A stretch of DNA of 64,000 nt from Paenibacillus sp. KS-LC4 (GTDB lineage Bacteria; Bacillota; Bacilli; Paenibacillales; Paenibacillaceae), in assembly GCF_036894955.1 (NCBI RefSeq), contig NZ_CP145905.1, positions 1,061,501 through 1,125,500 of the forward strand. Direction: 5' to 3'. Made by a program: the position numbers and the translations under genes. Below are positions 53,726 through 62,411 of this stretch, piece after piece. How positions within the stretch are numbered: position 1 is the first letter of the stretch; each line of letters starts with the position of its first letter. A model generated the notes under the pieces. It worked only from the letters and a program-made list of their open reading frames with translations, was not told the origin of the DNA and made no database searches.

Positions 53726-54130
53726 GTGGAAACAGCTATTTTTACTGTAACAAAGTGGGAGGAACAGCCCCTTGCTAATCCTCTTAGCAGCTTCCCCATT
53801 AATACGGCAAAAGTTGAATATGAAATTAAAGGAATTTTAGAGGGGAAGGCCACTTTAGAATATTTGCTGTATTACTTAGATAGTAATATGGAGGATGCTG
53901 AGAAGGCTAAGTCCAAAATTGCGGGTTTTCTCCACTTTGAAGGACATTATGATGGTCAATATGGAACGTTTACAGCTTGTGAAAATGGGTTGTTTGATAA
54001 TGGCACTCTGGATAGCCCAGCTCAAATTATTAATGGAACAGGAGAACTGAGTAAGTTAATCGGTAGCTATAATTATCATTTTATCGGCCACACGAGTGAA
54101 TTAGTATTAGATTTTGAATGGGGAAAATAA
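53726..54130 (+). CDS. DUF3224 protein
   Basis: A 134-residue protein of the DUF3224 (allene-oxide-cyclase-barrel-like) family. It starts METAIFTVTKWEEQPLAN and shows the alternating beta pattern KVEYEIKGILEGKATLEYLL, FLHFEGHYDG, GTGELSKLIGSYNYHF. The function is unknown. I start it at a GTG preceded by AAAGAG; an in-frame TTG at 53708 has no ribosome site. It lies 36 bp after the DJ-1/PfpI gene and is probably co-transcribed, ending in a terminator. Confidence 0.82.
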   Translation: METAIFTVTKWEEQPLANPLSSFPINTAKVEYEIKGILEGKATLEYLLYYLDSNMEDAEKAKSKIAGFLHFEGHYDGQYGTFTACENGLFDNGTLDSPAQIINGTGELSKLIGSYNYHFIGHTSELVLDFEWGK

Positions 54131-54151
54131 TATCGTTTACCCTATTTAAGT

Positions 54152-54184
54152 AATGACCTGCCCTGTCTGGGTAGGTCATTTTAT
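54152..54184 (+). terminator. Rho-independent terminator
   Basis: The arms AATGACCTGCCC and GGGTAGGTCATT (one G-U pair) are followed by TTTTA. Confidence 0.8.
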
Positions 54185-54185
54185 T

Positions 54186-54260
54186 AGGGCGTGTCTGAAA
54201 ACCCGCTCAGTGGCCCCTTTCACCGCTTTTTCACCCCCTGGTACGCCTTCACAAACGCGC
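54186..54260. mobile_element. Possible IS end remnant
   Basis: GGGCGTGTCTGAAAACCCGC resembles a terminal inverted repeat type seen at ends of IS5/IS4-like elements of related bacteria, as I recall it. No transposase or matching second end is visible, so this is a weak call. The following 200 bp up to the xylanase hold a TATAAT (about 54352) but no other gene. Confidence 0.3.
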
Positions 54261-54482
54261 CTTGCATGGAACGAAAATTCGGCTTTAAGAAAGCTGCAAA
54301 AATTATGGTAAGACCTATAATTTAGAATGTATTAATGTATGCGCTTACTTGCTATAATTTACCTTAATAAGGGGGTGATAGTAAGATGGTGTTGAGACAT
54401 GACACAGGATAAGTGTTATGCGGCAAAGTGAACAATCTACCCTATATAGGCAGATAATAACAAAAAATTAGGAGGTATTTTT

Positions 54483-55124
54483 ATGTTTAAATTAAAGCTT
54501 AATAAGAAAATTTTGACGGTGTGCCTTGCAGCTTCAATGAGTTTGGGTATGTTCTCAGCAACCTCAAGTGCAGCGACAGACTATTGGCAAAATTGGACCG
54601 ATGGTGGCGGATACGTAAATGCTGTCAATGGGTCAGGCGGCAATTATAGTGTGACATGGTCGAATGTCGGGAATTTTGTTGTGGGTAAGGGCTGGAATTT
54701 TGGAACGCCAAACCGGGTAGTTAACTACAATGCCGGCCTTTGGGCTCCGTCTGGGAATGGATATTTGACGTTTTACGGATGGACAAGAAACTCGCTTATC
54801 GAATATTACGTCGTTGATAGCTGGGGTACTTATCGTCCTACCGGAACGTATAAAGGAAGCATGACCAGCGATGGCGGCACTTATGACATTTATACGACTA
54901 TGAGATATAACGCGCCATCCATAGACGGCACACAAACCTTCCCTCAATATTGGAGTGTCCGCCAGACGAAGAGAGCAACTGGGGTCAACTCCGCGATTAC
55001 GTTCAGCAATCACGTTAATGCATGGCAAAGTAAAGGAATGAATCTGGGAAGCAGCTGGAGTTACCAGGTATTCGCGACAGAGGGCTACCAAAGCAGCGGA
55101 AGCTCTAACGTAACGGTGTGGTAA
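54483..55124 (+). CDS. xynA: Endo-1,4-beta-xylanase, glycoside hydrolase family 11
   Basis: A 213-residue secreted GH11 xylanase. The signal peptide (1-31, ending TSSAA) is followed by the typical [12 protein letters not shown] start. The catalytic pair is E107 ([12 protein letters not shown], nucleophile) and E200 ([12 protein letters not shown], acid/base). The thumb segment is [19 protein letters not shown]. Its length is that of a single-domain enzyme with no carbohydrate-binding module. It hydrolyses xylan backbones outside the cell. The ribosome site is AGGAGGT. It has its own terminator. Confidence 0.97.
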   Translation: MFKLKLNKKILTVCLAASMSLGMFSATSSAATDYWQNWTDGGGYVNAVNGSGGNYSVTWSNVGNFVVGKGWNFGTPNRVVNYNAGLWAPSGNGYLTFYGWTRNSLIEYYVVDSWGTYRPTGTYKGSMTSDGGTYDIYTTMRYNAPSIDGTQTFPQYWSVRQTKRATGVNSAITFSNHVNAWQSKGMNLGSSWSYQVFATEGYQSSGSSNVTVW

Positions 55125-55165
55125 GAGCTATAGTAACCGTTGTTTAATTATGAATAAGGCTTGCC

Positions 55166-55200
55166 AAGGCCTGCCGGCCACATAGCCGGCGGCCTTATAT
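55166..55200 (+). terminator. Terminator after the xylanase gene
   Basis: The GC-rich arms AAGGCCTGCCGGC/GCCGGCGGCCTT are followed by a short T/A-rich tail. Confidence 0.7.
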
Positions 55201-55259
55201 ATTTCAAAAGAAGATAGCTGCCTGCATACTTTTTCTATCCGCTTAAAGGAGAAATATGA

Positions 55260-56195
55260 ATGAGAAAACGATTTATTTTCCTTTTACCCGTATTCCTAAT
55301 GGTTGTTATCGCTTGCTCGCAACAAATGCCTGAAAAAACCGAAAAAGCAGGAAAGACCGAGAAGATTGAGAATGCCGAAAAGACCGAAAATAACGAAATG
55401 ATAGAGAAGACCGAAAATAATAAAAATAAGGATAGTCTTGTCTTTGTAAAAGGTGGGACTTTTGTCAATACGAAGTCCAACTTTTATGGGAAAAGTATAA
55501 CCATATCAAGCTTTTACATCGACAAATATGAGATAACTCAAAAAGAGTGGGTTGAGGTTATGGGAAGCAATCCCTCAGGATTCAAGGGCGACGATTTACC
55601 AGTAGAAATGGTGAGCTGGTATGATGTTATTGAATACTGTAATAAACGAAGTATAAAAGAGGGCCTGATGCCTTATTATGAGATAGACAAAAATAAAAAA
55701 GATCCAGGTAATAAGAGTGAGCACGATCAACTAAAATGGACCGTAACGATCAATGAAGGAGCAAATGGTTATCGGTTACCGACCGAAGCGGAGTGGGAAT
55801 ACGCCGCGGGCGGAGGTCAGGCGAGTAAAAGCTATATGTACAGCGGGAGCAATAATGTAGAAGAAGTGGCTTGGTATTGGAAAAACGCTGGAGACAAGCC
55901 ATTATCAGGAGATTGGAACTGGACGATGATAGAAGGCAACAAAAATAAAACAAAAACGGTCGGTCTCCAGAAGCCTAATGAGCTAGGACTTTACGATATG
56001 TCAGGCAATGTAAGGGAATGGTGCTGGAACTGGTATGAAGACGGAAATTTGGACAGCGCTAGCGGCTCTTTACGAATTGTAAAGGGTGGCGGTTGGATTG
56101 GCGACATCAGAAACAACGAGATATCGTATCGGGGCAAGTTCGAGGCTAACGGCTTTGGCCCGGATCAAGGCTTTCGTGTCAGCCGCGCTGGGTAA
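55260..56195 (+). CDS. Lipoprotein with formylglycine-generating-enzyme (SUMF1/EgtB) fold
   Basis: A 311-residue exported lipoprotein. The lipobox is VIAC (Cys19), followed by a repetitive Lys/Glu/Asn linker of ExTEKxE units (22-58), then an FGE-sulfatase domain (60-311). The domain shows FVKGGTFVNTKS, FYIDKYEITQKEWVEVMG, PVEMVSWYDVIEYCN, GYRLPTEAEWEYAAGGG, LGLYDMSGNVREWCWNWY and the end GFRVSRAG. Secreted members of this fold are often non-enzymatic or modify other proteins. The linker DNA is a degenerate repeat of GAAAAGACCGA-like units and may vary in length. Confidence 0.88.
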   Translation: MRKRFIFLLPVFLMVVIACSQQMPEKTEKAGKTEKIENAEKTENNEMIEKTENNKNKDSLVFVKGGTFVNTKSNFYGKSITISSFYIDKYEITQKEWVEVMGSNPSGFKGDDLPVEMVSWYDVIEYCNKRSIKEGLMPYYEIDKNKKDPGNKSEHDQLKWTVTINEGANGYRLPTEAEWEYAAGGGQASKSYMYSGSNNVEEVAWYWKNAGDKPLSGDWNWTMIEGNKNKTKTVGLQKPNELGLYDMSGNVREWCWNWYEDGNLDSASGSLRIVKGGGWIGDIRNNEISYRGKFEANGFGPDQGFRVSRAG

Positions 56196-56273
56196 GCGGG
56201 AGCAAGCGCGGGAAAGAGGCGGCGACATTCTCGGCTCTTTCTGATAAGCATCTCAAGGAAGAGATTCTAATGA

Positions 56274-56314
56274 AGGGTACCTTCTCGTGGAAATACGAGT
56301 CAGGTGCCCTTTTG
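56274..56314 (+). terminator. Rho-independent terminator
   Basis: Arms GGGTACCT-TCTCGT and ACGAGT-CAGGTGCCC are followed by TTTTG. Confidence 0.75.
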
Positions 56315-56398
56315 CGTTCGCCGTTAGCCTATAGTGTTGATAAACATGCGAGCCCTTCAGTGCATTCCATAAATCACATGTTTTTTACATGTAGCGCC

Positions 56399-56965
56399 CT
56401 ATGTCATAACCAGAGCTTTAGCATACTGTTTGCCTGCCGATAGAAGGCTGTCACTCATCTCCAGATCTTGAACCGACCTTGCAAGAGCAAGAGAGCCGAC
56501 CATGGTGCTGAGCAGGGCGCTGCCCTTGGTTAGGTCGATTTCCGCCAGATTGGAAATAAAAGCAATCATCCGCTCCAGTTCAAAGGTGAATACTTGCCGA
56601 ACCTCTTCGGAGGAACGGGAGATTTCGCTGGAAAGGGCAGGAAGAATGCAGCCCATCTCCGTTTTGTCCCGATGGTACGGACTTAAATAATAATCAATGA
56701 CCGTATTGATTTTGGGATTGTGAAGCTCCTGATCAGCGATATTTTGCAGCAGTGCGATCGTATCGCTGATGGCATACTGGCAGGCTTCAGCGACCAATTG
56801 TTCTTTATTTTCAAAATGCGAATAAAACCCTCCATGGGTCAACCCGGCCCCCTTCATAATGAATGGGACACTTACATCGTGAATACCATTGGTGCGAAAA
56901 GCCTGGGCAGCACTTTCAACGATTTTATTCCGTACTTTAAGCTTATGGCCTTTGGGATATGGCAC
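56399..56965 (-). CDS. TetR/AcrR family regulator
   Basis: A 188-residue repressor of the AcrR/NemR-like group. The helix-turn-helix is FIMKGAGLTHGGFYSHFENKE, preceded by VRNKIVESAAQAFRTNG. The start is taken at the GTG that follows GGGGGTGATT by 6 nt. It is divergent from the dihydrolipoyl-dehydrogenase/efflux operon, whose promoter is bracketed by a perfect palindrome, so it probably represses that operon in response to a toxic small molecule. Confidence 0.88.
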   Translation of the reverse strand: MPYPKGHKLKVRNKIVESAAQAFRTNGIHDVSVPFIMKGAGLTHGGFYSHFENKEQLVAEACQYAISDTIALLQNIADQELHNPKINTVIDYYLSPYHRDKTEMGCILPALSSEISRSSEEVRQVFTFELERMIAFISNLAEIDLTKGSALLSTMVGSLALARSVQDLEMSDSLLSAGKQYAKALVMT

Positions 56966-57093
56966 TATAATCACCCCCTAACTTCTTTATTACCTTCATC
57001 ATTTTATCTTTTAAAATATTATAATCGTCATAATTAAGCGTGTCAATTTTGCGATTCAAAAACGGTTAAAGCAGAAAAGGTTAAACGCGGCTG

Positions 57094-57123
57094 TTGACGC
57101 TTTTAAAATATGATGGTTATAAT
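57094..57123 (+). promoter_or_regulatory. Promoter of the dehydrogenase-efflux operon
   Basis: TTGACG and TATAAT with an 18-nt spacer, about 53 nt before the start codon. Confidence 0.75.
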
Positions 57124-57144
57124 ATATTATGTTCATCATATTTT
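57105..57144. promoter_or_regulatory. TetR operator overlapping the promoter
   Basis: The perfect 11-bp arms AAAATATGATG and CATCATATTTT are separated by 18 bp and enclose the -10 box. The placement fits repression by the divergent TetR protein. Confidence 0.65.
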
Positions 57145-57175
57145 GGGTAACGACTTCATCAGGAGGTATCACGAT

Positions 57176-58564
57176 ATGAATAAGCTTGAAGCTGTTGAAA
57201 CGTTGGTCATTGGATCAGGTCCGGGAGGTTATGTGGCGGCGCTGCGCTGTTCACAGCTTGGAATGAAGACGGCAATTGTGGAACGCAGTCAGCTTGGAGG
57301 GGTATGCACACATGTTGGCTGCATTCCATCCAAGGCATTAATAGCAGAGTCGTATCGCTATGATTTACTGCAACAGTTTTACCCTGTAGAAGCGGCAGCG
57401 TCCTTTAAGGCTGCGCAGCTAATCAAGCAGGGGATTGTGAATAAGCAGGCAGGCGGAGTTCATTATTTATTGCAGTCTGCCGGTGTAAGCATTTTGGAAG
57501 GAGAGGCCCGTTTGGTTGACGAGCATACAGCAATTATCAAACAAATGGGACAGGAGCAAACGATATCTTTTAAGTACGCCATACTGGCAACAGGCTCTCG
57601 CCCGATTGAGCTGCAAGCTTTTCCGTTTGGCGGGCGTATGCTGTCTTCGACAGAGGCTCTTTCTCTCCCAGAGGTTCCTGCTAGCCTAGTGGTCATCGGC
57701 GGTGGATATATCGGTATTGAGCTGGGGCAGATGTATGCCAAATTTGGCGCCAAGGTAACGATTCTAGAGGGAGGAGAGCAAGTTTTGCCGGGATTCGAGG
57801 CGGAGCTTGCAGCCCCTGTTGTCAAGCAGCTTAAGACTGATGGGATAGATATCGTAACTGGCGCGGCAACCGGGAAAATGGTACACCATTCGGATGCTAT
57901 TACGGTTCATTATTCTAAAAATGGGGAGCAGTATCAGGTTACAGCGGAATTTGCATTAGTTACTGTAGGCAGAAAACCAAATACAGACGGTGAGCTAGGG
58001 CTGGAGCACATCGGCTTGAAAGTATCAAGCAGGGGACTAATCGTGACGGACGAACAGTGCAGAACGGCTATCCCGCATATTTTTGCAATTGGAGATATTA
58101 CAGCTGGCCCGGCGCTAGCTCATAAAGCGTCCTATGAAGCCAAAGTTGCAGCCGAAGCTATTGCAGGTCTTGCCTCCGAGGTCGATTATAAAGCGATTCC
58201 GCTCGTCGTTTTTTCAAGTCCAGAGCTGGCCAGCGTTGGCTTAAGTGAAACGGAAGCAAAGGCAAGAGCCATCCCGATTGTTATTGGGAAAGCCTCATTT
58301 TCCATTAATGGAAGGGCACTGGCATTGAGGGAAACCGAAGGCTTCGTCAAAATTGTCGCGGACCCGATTTCAGGAATCGTGATGGGTGCGCAAATCGTCG
58401 GAGTAGAGGCATCCACACTCATATCGGAGCTTGCGCTTGCCATTGAGATGGGGGCAGCCGTGGAAGACTTGGCGATGACGATTCATCCCCATCCTACATT
58501 GGGAGAAGTTATTATGGAGGCTGCTGAAAATGCGGTCAGAAAAATGAAGCTGAAAAGTAAATAA
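57176..58564 (+). CDS. lpd: Dihydrolipoyl dehydrogenase-like flavoprotein disulfide reductase
   Basis: A 462-residue FAD/NAD enzyme of the lipoamide dehydrogenase family. It has FAD motif VIGSGPGGYVAAL, redox-active CTHVGCIPSK (C-x4-C), NAD motif VVIGGGYIGIELG, the second FAD motif IFAIGDITAGP and the catalytic HPHPTLGE. All residues for activity are present. The start at 57176 has AGGAGG upstream. No pyruvate or branched-chain dehydrogenase subunits are nearby. It sits under TetR control with export genes instead, so it may serve detoxification of an electrophile or disulfide stress. Confidence 0.88.
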   Translation: MNKLEAVETLVIGSGPGGYVAALRCSQLGMKTAIVERSQLGGVCTHVGCIPSKALIAESYRYDLLQQFYPVEAAASFKAAQLIKQGIVNKQAGGVHYLLQSAGVSILEGEARLVDEHTAIIKQMGQEQTISFKYAILATGSRPIELQAFPFGGRMLSSTEALSLPEVPASLVVIGGGYIGIELGQMYAKFGAKVTILEGGEQVLPGFEAELAAPVVKQLKTDGIDIVTGAATGKMVHHSDAITVHYSKNGEQYQVTAEFALVTVGRKPNTDGELGLEHIGLKVSSRGLIVTDEQCRTAIPHIFAIGDITAGPALAHKASYEAKVAAEAIAGLASEVDYKAIPLVVFSSPELASVGLSETEAKARAIPIVIGKASFSINGRALALRETEGFVKIVADPISGIVMGAQIVGVEASTLISELALAIEMGAAVEDLAMTIHPHPTLGEVIMEAAENAVRKMKLKSK

Positions 58565-58615
58565 GAGCAGCAAATATAACTGTATAAAGAGAATGTGAAT
58601 AGGAGAGATCGAACG

Positions 58616-59044
58616 ATGCGGATAAAAGCAGGTTTTTATATGGGGATTGCGATTGTGCTGATCGTTGGTGGAGTACTTCTTGTTATGAAAGGAAACGACG
58701 CTGTCAGTTTGGCGGAGAGCAGGAAGCAGGGTGTGCTTGAGGCAGGTGTGAGCTTGCAAAAGAATACCTATTATGCGGATTTCTACATTCAGGAAGGTGA
58801 AATAGGCAGGCTTAAGGTTAATCAAAAGGTTGCTGTTCATTTTCCAAATTTGGCTCGTGAGATTCAGATGGAGGGTGTTGTGACTTCCATTGCAGCCGCG
58901 CCGCAATTTGCCAACCTGCGTATGACACGTGAGAAAGGGCAAGCAGACTTAAGCATGTTTCTTGTTCGAATCTCAATGGAAGCAAATGCGAATTTGCTTC
59001 CGGGCATGACAGCGGAGGTGAGAGTTGATGAATTCGCTGATTGA
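58616..59044 (+). CDS. Short HlyD-like membrane-fusion subunit
   Basis: A 142-residue protein. One N-terminal membrane helix (about 7-29) is followed by a beta-rich region with the HlyD/MFP C-terminal pattern (IQEGEIGRLKVNQKVAVHFP, MEGVVTSIAAAPQFA, LLPGMTAEVRVD). The lipoyl-like and coiled-coil hairpin parts of standard MFPs are missing, making it an unusually small version. The ribosome site AGGAGA precedes the ATG. It overlaps the ABC permease gene by 17 nt and is presumably its accessory subunit. Confidence 0.75.
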   Translation: MRIKAGFYMGIAIVLIVGGVLLVMKGNDAVSLAESRKQGVLEAGVSLQKNTYYADFYIQEGEIGRLKVNQKVAVHFPNLAREIQMEGVVTSIAAAPQFANLRMTREKGQADLSMFLVRISMEANANLLPGMTAEVRVDEFAD

Positions 59045-60215
59045 CGAATGGAAGCATGTAGCGGGCAGCAAATATGCTCGCCTGATCTTTATTGGACCGA
59101 TCCTTGCGGCCCTCTTTTTTGGATTGATGTTTTCACATAATCAAATCAGTGAATCGCCGGTTGTTGTCATTGATGAGGATCACAGCTCATATTCTCGGCA
59201 GCTGATCTCCAAAATAAATGCTTCTCCCTATATGAACGTTACTAATGTGTACGCCAGCCGTATGGCCCCAGAAACCTTGCTGGCAAACGAGAAGGCTGTA
59301 GCGGTTATTATGCTTCCGAAGCAGCTGGAGCAACGTCAACAGCAGGGATTATCAACGAATATCGGCATTTTAATGGATAACACGATGCCCTCGGGGCTGA
59401 CTGGCATTCGAACCGCGATTCAGGAAATCATCGTAACGGAAAATACGACCCTTTCCATGACCCGTCTGCTGCAAAAAGGAATGGATGCCGAAGCGTCCAA
59501 AGGGCTTGTGTCACCGTTGTCCCTGCAGCAGCGGATGCTGTTTAATCCGACCACAAGCTATGTGGGCTTTATGGTGCTTGGCTTTGTGAATATTGTGGTG
59601 TTGATGCTTACAACAAGCGCAGCGGGCACGGTTGTACCGCGTCTGCGTCAGGAGGGGAAGCTATTTGCCCGCGAAAAATCGCCGCTTCAGCTATGGATGC
59701 GCAGTGTGCCTTACGCTGTTCTGAGCTCCCTTTCGCTGCTCCTATGCTATGGATTATTAAAGCAGGTAGGTGGAATGCGGTTTGAAGCGGAGCCCTATGT
59801 TTTTATCGTCCCATTACTTGTTTATGCCTTTGCCTTGTCCCTTATGGGAATGCTGCTCGGTTATTCCGCCAAAGACTTGTCCAAAGTCAACCTACGAACG
59901 AGCTTCGTATTGTATCCATCGTTTCTTGCTACGGGCATCCAATTGACTCCGCTTGCGTTTCCAGAGCCTTTTCAAATTTTCGCATGGGCCTTGCCTATGA
60001 ACTGGCTTAACCGCCTTATTCGCGGGATGGCTTTTCGCGAGGGGACGCTAGCCGCCTACAGTCAGGAATTCGGGGCTTTGCTCATCATTATTGGAGGAGT
60101 GTCCTTATTAATGGGACTATTGCTGCTGCGGGAAAAGGGAAAGACTGATTTGAATTCGATTAGTAAGCTGGGAGGATACGATTATGACACCAGGATTAGT
60201 AAAGACCATTGTTGA
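59028..60215 (+). CDS. ABC-2 type efflux permease
   Basis: A 395-residue ABC-2 permease (YbhR/YhgE-like). It has an N-terminal membrane helix, an extracytoplasmic domain (PVVVIDEDHSSYSRQLISKI, AVAVIMLPKQLEQ, ILMDNTMPSG) and five to six membrane helices in the C-terminal half. The ATG follows GGAGGTGAG and overlaps the MFP gene. No ATP-binding subunit is encoded here. The gene that should follow is cut after 11 codons, and the last dozen residues of this protein overlap that start, so the 3' end of the operon is damaged. Confidence 0.85.
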   Translation: MNSLIDEWKHVAGSKYARLIFIGPILAALFFGLMFSHNQISESPVVVIDEDHSSYSRQLISKINASPYMNVTNVYASRMAPETLLANEKAVAVIMLPKQLEQRQQQGLSTNIGILMDNTMPSGLTGIRTAIQEIIVTENTTLSMTRLLQKGMDAEASKGLVSPLSLQQRMLFNPTTSYVGFMVLGFVNIVVLMLTTSAAGTVVPRLRQEGKLFAREKSPLQLWMRSVPYAVLSSLSLLLCYGLLKQVGGMRFEAEPYVFIVPLLVYAFALSLMGMLLGYSAKDLSKVNLRTSFVLYPSFLATGIQLTPLAFPEPFQIFAWALPMNWLNRLIRGMAFREGTLAAYSQEFGALLIIIGGVSLLMGLLLLREKGKTDLNSISKLGGYDYDTRISKDHC

Positions 60216-60219
60216 GTGA
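60184..60219 (+). pseudogene. Truncated start of a following gene
   Basis: GGGAGGATACGATT then ATG gives MTPGLVKTIVE-stop. A strong ribosome site with an 11-codon frame suggests a second permease or operon member whose body was deleted. The homology with the opposite-strand secreted gene begins right at the break. Confidence 0.45.
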
Positions 60220-60520
60220 AGCTCGCACCGCCACTGTAATTTGTGCTGTTTACGATATATGTGCCAAGGTCCAGAGTTGTATTGTTATAGGTCCAGTAGT
60301 AATGCAATTGAATGGCATTTGCTGCCGCTGCTGTTACCTTAACGCTAGTACCAGACGTTTTGGCATTAGAAAGAAAATAGGCAGAGGTTTGCCCAACTGC
60401 GAGCGTATCGGAATAGGTATTTCCGTAGGCTGCGACAATCGTACTGGCCGATGCTGTCAGGCTGAGCATAAGAGACATAGCCAAGACAAGTACGAATAAT
60501 GTTGCGCTTCGTTTTTTCAA
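60184..60520 (-). pseudogene. Small secreted protein, C-terminally truncated
   Basis: A TTG start (GGACGGAG upstream) gives a signal peptide (KKRSATLFVLVLAMSLML) and a beta-like mature region beginning about STIVAAYGNTYSDTLAVGQT. The frame ends by running into the reverse strand of the efflux operon (SFTQQWSLLILVS-stop). The natural C-terminus is therefore missing. It may still be expressed; the family is not recognised. A LacI-type palindrome lies upstream. Confidence 0.55.
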
Positions 60521-60622
60521 ATAGACTCCGTCCTCTCGAAATGAATTGTTTTCAAGTTTGACTGGAACTAAACTAAAAACCACTCGAATAGGGGCGCATC
60601 ATTCCTCTACATCTCATTAAAC

Positions 60623-60634
60623 GTTAGCGCTAAC
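60623..60634. promoter_or_regulatory. LacI/CcpA-type palindrome upstream of the small secreted gene
   Basis: GTTAGCGCTAAC is a perfect palindrome with the central CG typical of cre/LacI-family operators, about 105 bp upstream of the minus-strand TTG start. Confidence 0.5.
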
Positions 60635-60719
60635 ATTTATAACCATTTCAATATATCTTATTTAGAATCCAGATGTAAATGGTAGGCTTTCTTTACAGCT
60701 TGCAGGTCATTAAACCAAA

Positions 60720-60756
60720 GAAGACGCTCGGGACCTATTCCTGAAGCGTCTTTAAT
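60720..60756 (+). terminator. Terminator hairpin before the GT-C-like gene
   Basis: The arms AAGACGCT/AGCGTCTT are followed by TAATTT. No obvious + strand gene lies upstream, so it may be a relic of the deleted operon end. Confidence 0.6.
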
Positions 60757-60826
60757 TTGCTATTCATGAAATTTTCAGATTAGCCGCTTATAATGCCTCT
60801 ATACGAATGTGGCAAGGAGGTTGTCC

Positions 60827-62380
60827 ATGGTTAAGGGCATTCAAAAACTATTATATATATTACTTGCGGGTTTTATAGGGCTGTTCATTGCGGCGTCATT
60901 ATTTGTGAGGGCGGAATATAATTTCTACGAATATGGCGATACGCCGCATTTGGGCGAGCAGCAGCTGCTTTTATTTATTTTGATTACAGGGGCAGTCCTT
61001 GCCTTAAGCATCTTTCTATACAAGCTTTGCTTGAAGCTGAACAAATACAGTGGGAAAATCGTCATTCCTGCCACGCTGCTGTTCTCGTGTGCGCTCCAAA
61101 TGGCGATTGTTTTCCTGTTTCCCCGCCTGCCTACGGATGATTCGGAAACGGTGCTTTCACTTGCGATGAACATGCTGTATCAAAATGATTATTCCACCTT
61201 TCAGACGGGCGGCTATCTCCATATGTTTCCGTTTAACTTTTCCATCGTTCTTTATTTGAAGACGCTGCTGCAATGGTTTCCAGATAATTATTTGGTCATC
61301 AAAATGTTCAACATTATATTTACACTCATAACGACACTTATGATTTATTTGCTTTATAAAGAGCTGAACAGCAAGTCAACGGAAAATGACTATGGCGTGT
61401 TAGTGTTTGGCGCGACCTATCTTCCTGCATTGTTTATGAGCAACTTCATTTATAACGATGTAATCGCTACGGCTTTCCTGACGAGTGCTTTGTATGCTTC
61501 CGTGAGATTTATGCGGACAAAATCAATGAAACTGATTATCCTTGCCGCTATTTTGCTAGCCATGGGCAACTATTTTAGAAGCATCGGCGTTATTTTTCTA
61601 ATCGCTGTGCTGTTTAGCATTATTTTCAACCTGCGACAAATTGGTGTGAGGAAGGCGATTGCCTCGTTGATTATCATGACGGCACTGTTTAATGCTCCAG
61701 GCTGGACACAGAATGCTGTGCTGCAAGCGACGAATGTCGTAGATGAATCGGTCAATGACAATTCCGCGCCTGTCTATATGTGGCTGAATATGGGCATCAA
61801 CCTGAATACGTTTGGGTTCTGGGATAGCCGGCAAAGCTACAATATTTATCAAAGAGACGCGCACTACAATAAGGCAGCAAGTGTCGAGCTATTTAAGGAG
61901 TCGATTAGCCGTAAGCTTTCCGAGGCAAGCGTTGGAGATTTAACAGTGATGTATGTGAAGAAGCTCATCTGGACGTGGACGGAAGGGACGTATCAGATGG
62001 AGCGCTACGGCATCGGCAATGATGGAAGCGTCGCGGGAGGAGGAAGGGCCTTTAACCAAGAGCGCTACAGCTATACGACATGGGCGACGGATTTATTCAA
62101 GGCCGATTCGAATTATCGAGTTGGACTGCTTTGGGTCATCTATGCGCTCAGCTTCCTGATGTATGTCGGTATTTTCATTCGCTTGCTTGGCGGCATTAAA
62201 GCCCGAAGGTATGAGGAAAACACGCTCATTCTCGTCATTTTGGGGTTTATTGGATTTTATTTGCTGTGGGAAATTAAGTCCCGCTATATTTATCCGGTGT
62301 ATCCGCTGCTGATTGTGTTATCTTACATGGGCTTTAAGGACGGTTATAAGCATATATGGAAAAAATATTTCCAGAGGTAA
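60827..62380 (+). CDS. Polytopic GT-C-fold glycosyltransferase-like membrane protein
   Basis: A 517-residue membrane protein with about eleven to thirteen helices. The first large external loop carries LFPRLPTDDSETVL, with a DD pair where GT39/GT-C enzymes keep catalytic acids. A late loop reads WEIKSRYIYPVYPLLIVLS, the typical end of such enzymes (R-Y-x-P). It presumably transfers sugars from a polyprenyl donor to a wall polymer or protein. The start at 60827 follows AAGGAGG; the in-frame GTG at 60809 overlaps it. TATAAT at 60789 is a likely -10. Confidence 0.75.
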   Translation: MVKGIQKLLYILLAGFIGLFIAASLFVRAEYNFYEYGDTPHLGEQQLLLFILITGAVLALSIFLYKLCLKLNKYSGKIVIPATLLFSCALQMAIVFLFPRLPTDDSETVLSLAMNMLYQNDYSTFQTGGYLHMFPFNFSIVLYLKTLLQWFPDNYLVIKMFNIIFTLITTLMIYLLYKELNSKSTENDYGVLVFGATYLPALFMSNFIYNDVIATAFLTSALYASVRFMRTKSMKLIILAAILLAMGNYFRSIGVIFLIAVLFSIIFNLRQIGVRKAIASLIIMTALFNAPGWTQNAVLQATNVVDESVNDNSAPVYMWLNMGINLNTFGFWDSRQSYNIYQRDAHYNKAASVELFKESISRKLSEASVGDLTVMYVKKLIWTWTEGTYQMERYGIGNDGSVAGGGRAFNQERYSYTTWATDLFKADSNYRVGLLWVIYALSFLMYVGIFIRLLGGIKARRYEENTLILVILGFIGFYLLWEIKSRYIYPVYPLLIVLSYMGFKDGYKHIWKKYFQR

Positions 62381-62411
62381 CGATGTATAAACGGGGAGAG
62401 GTGAGCTAAAG

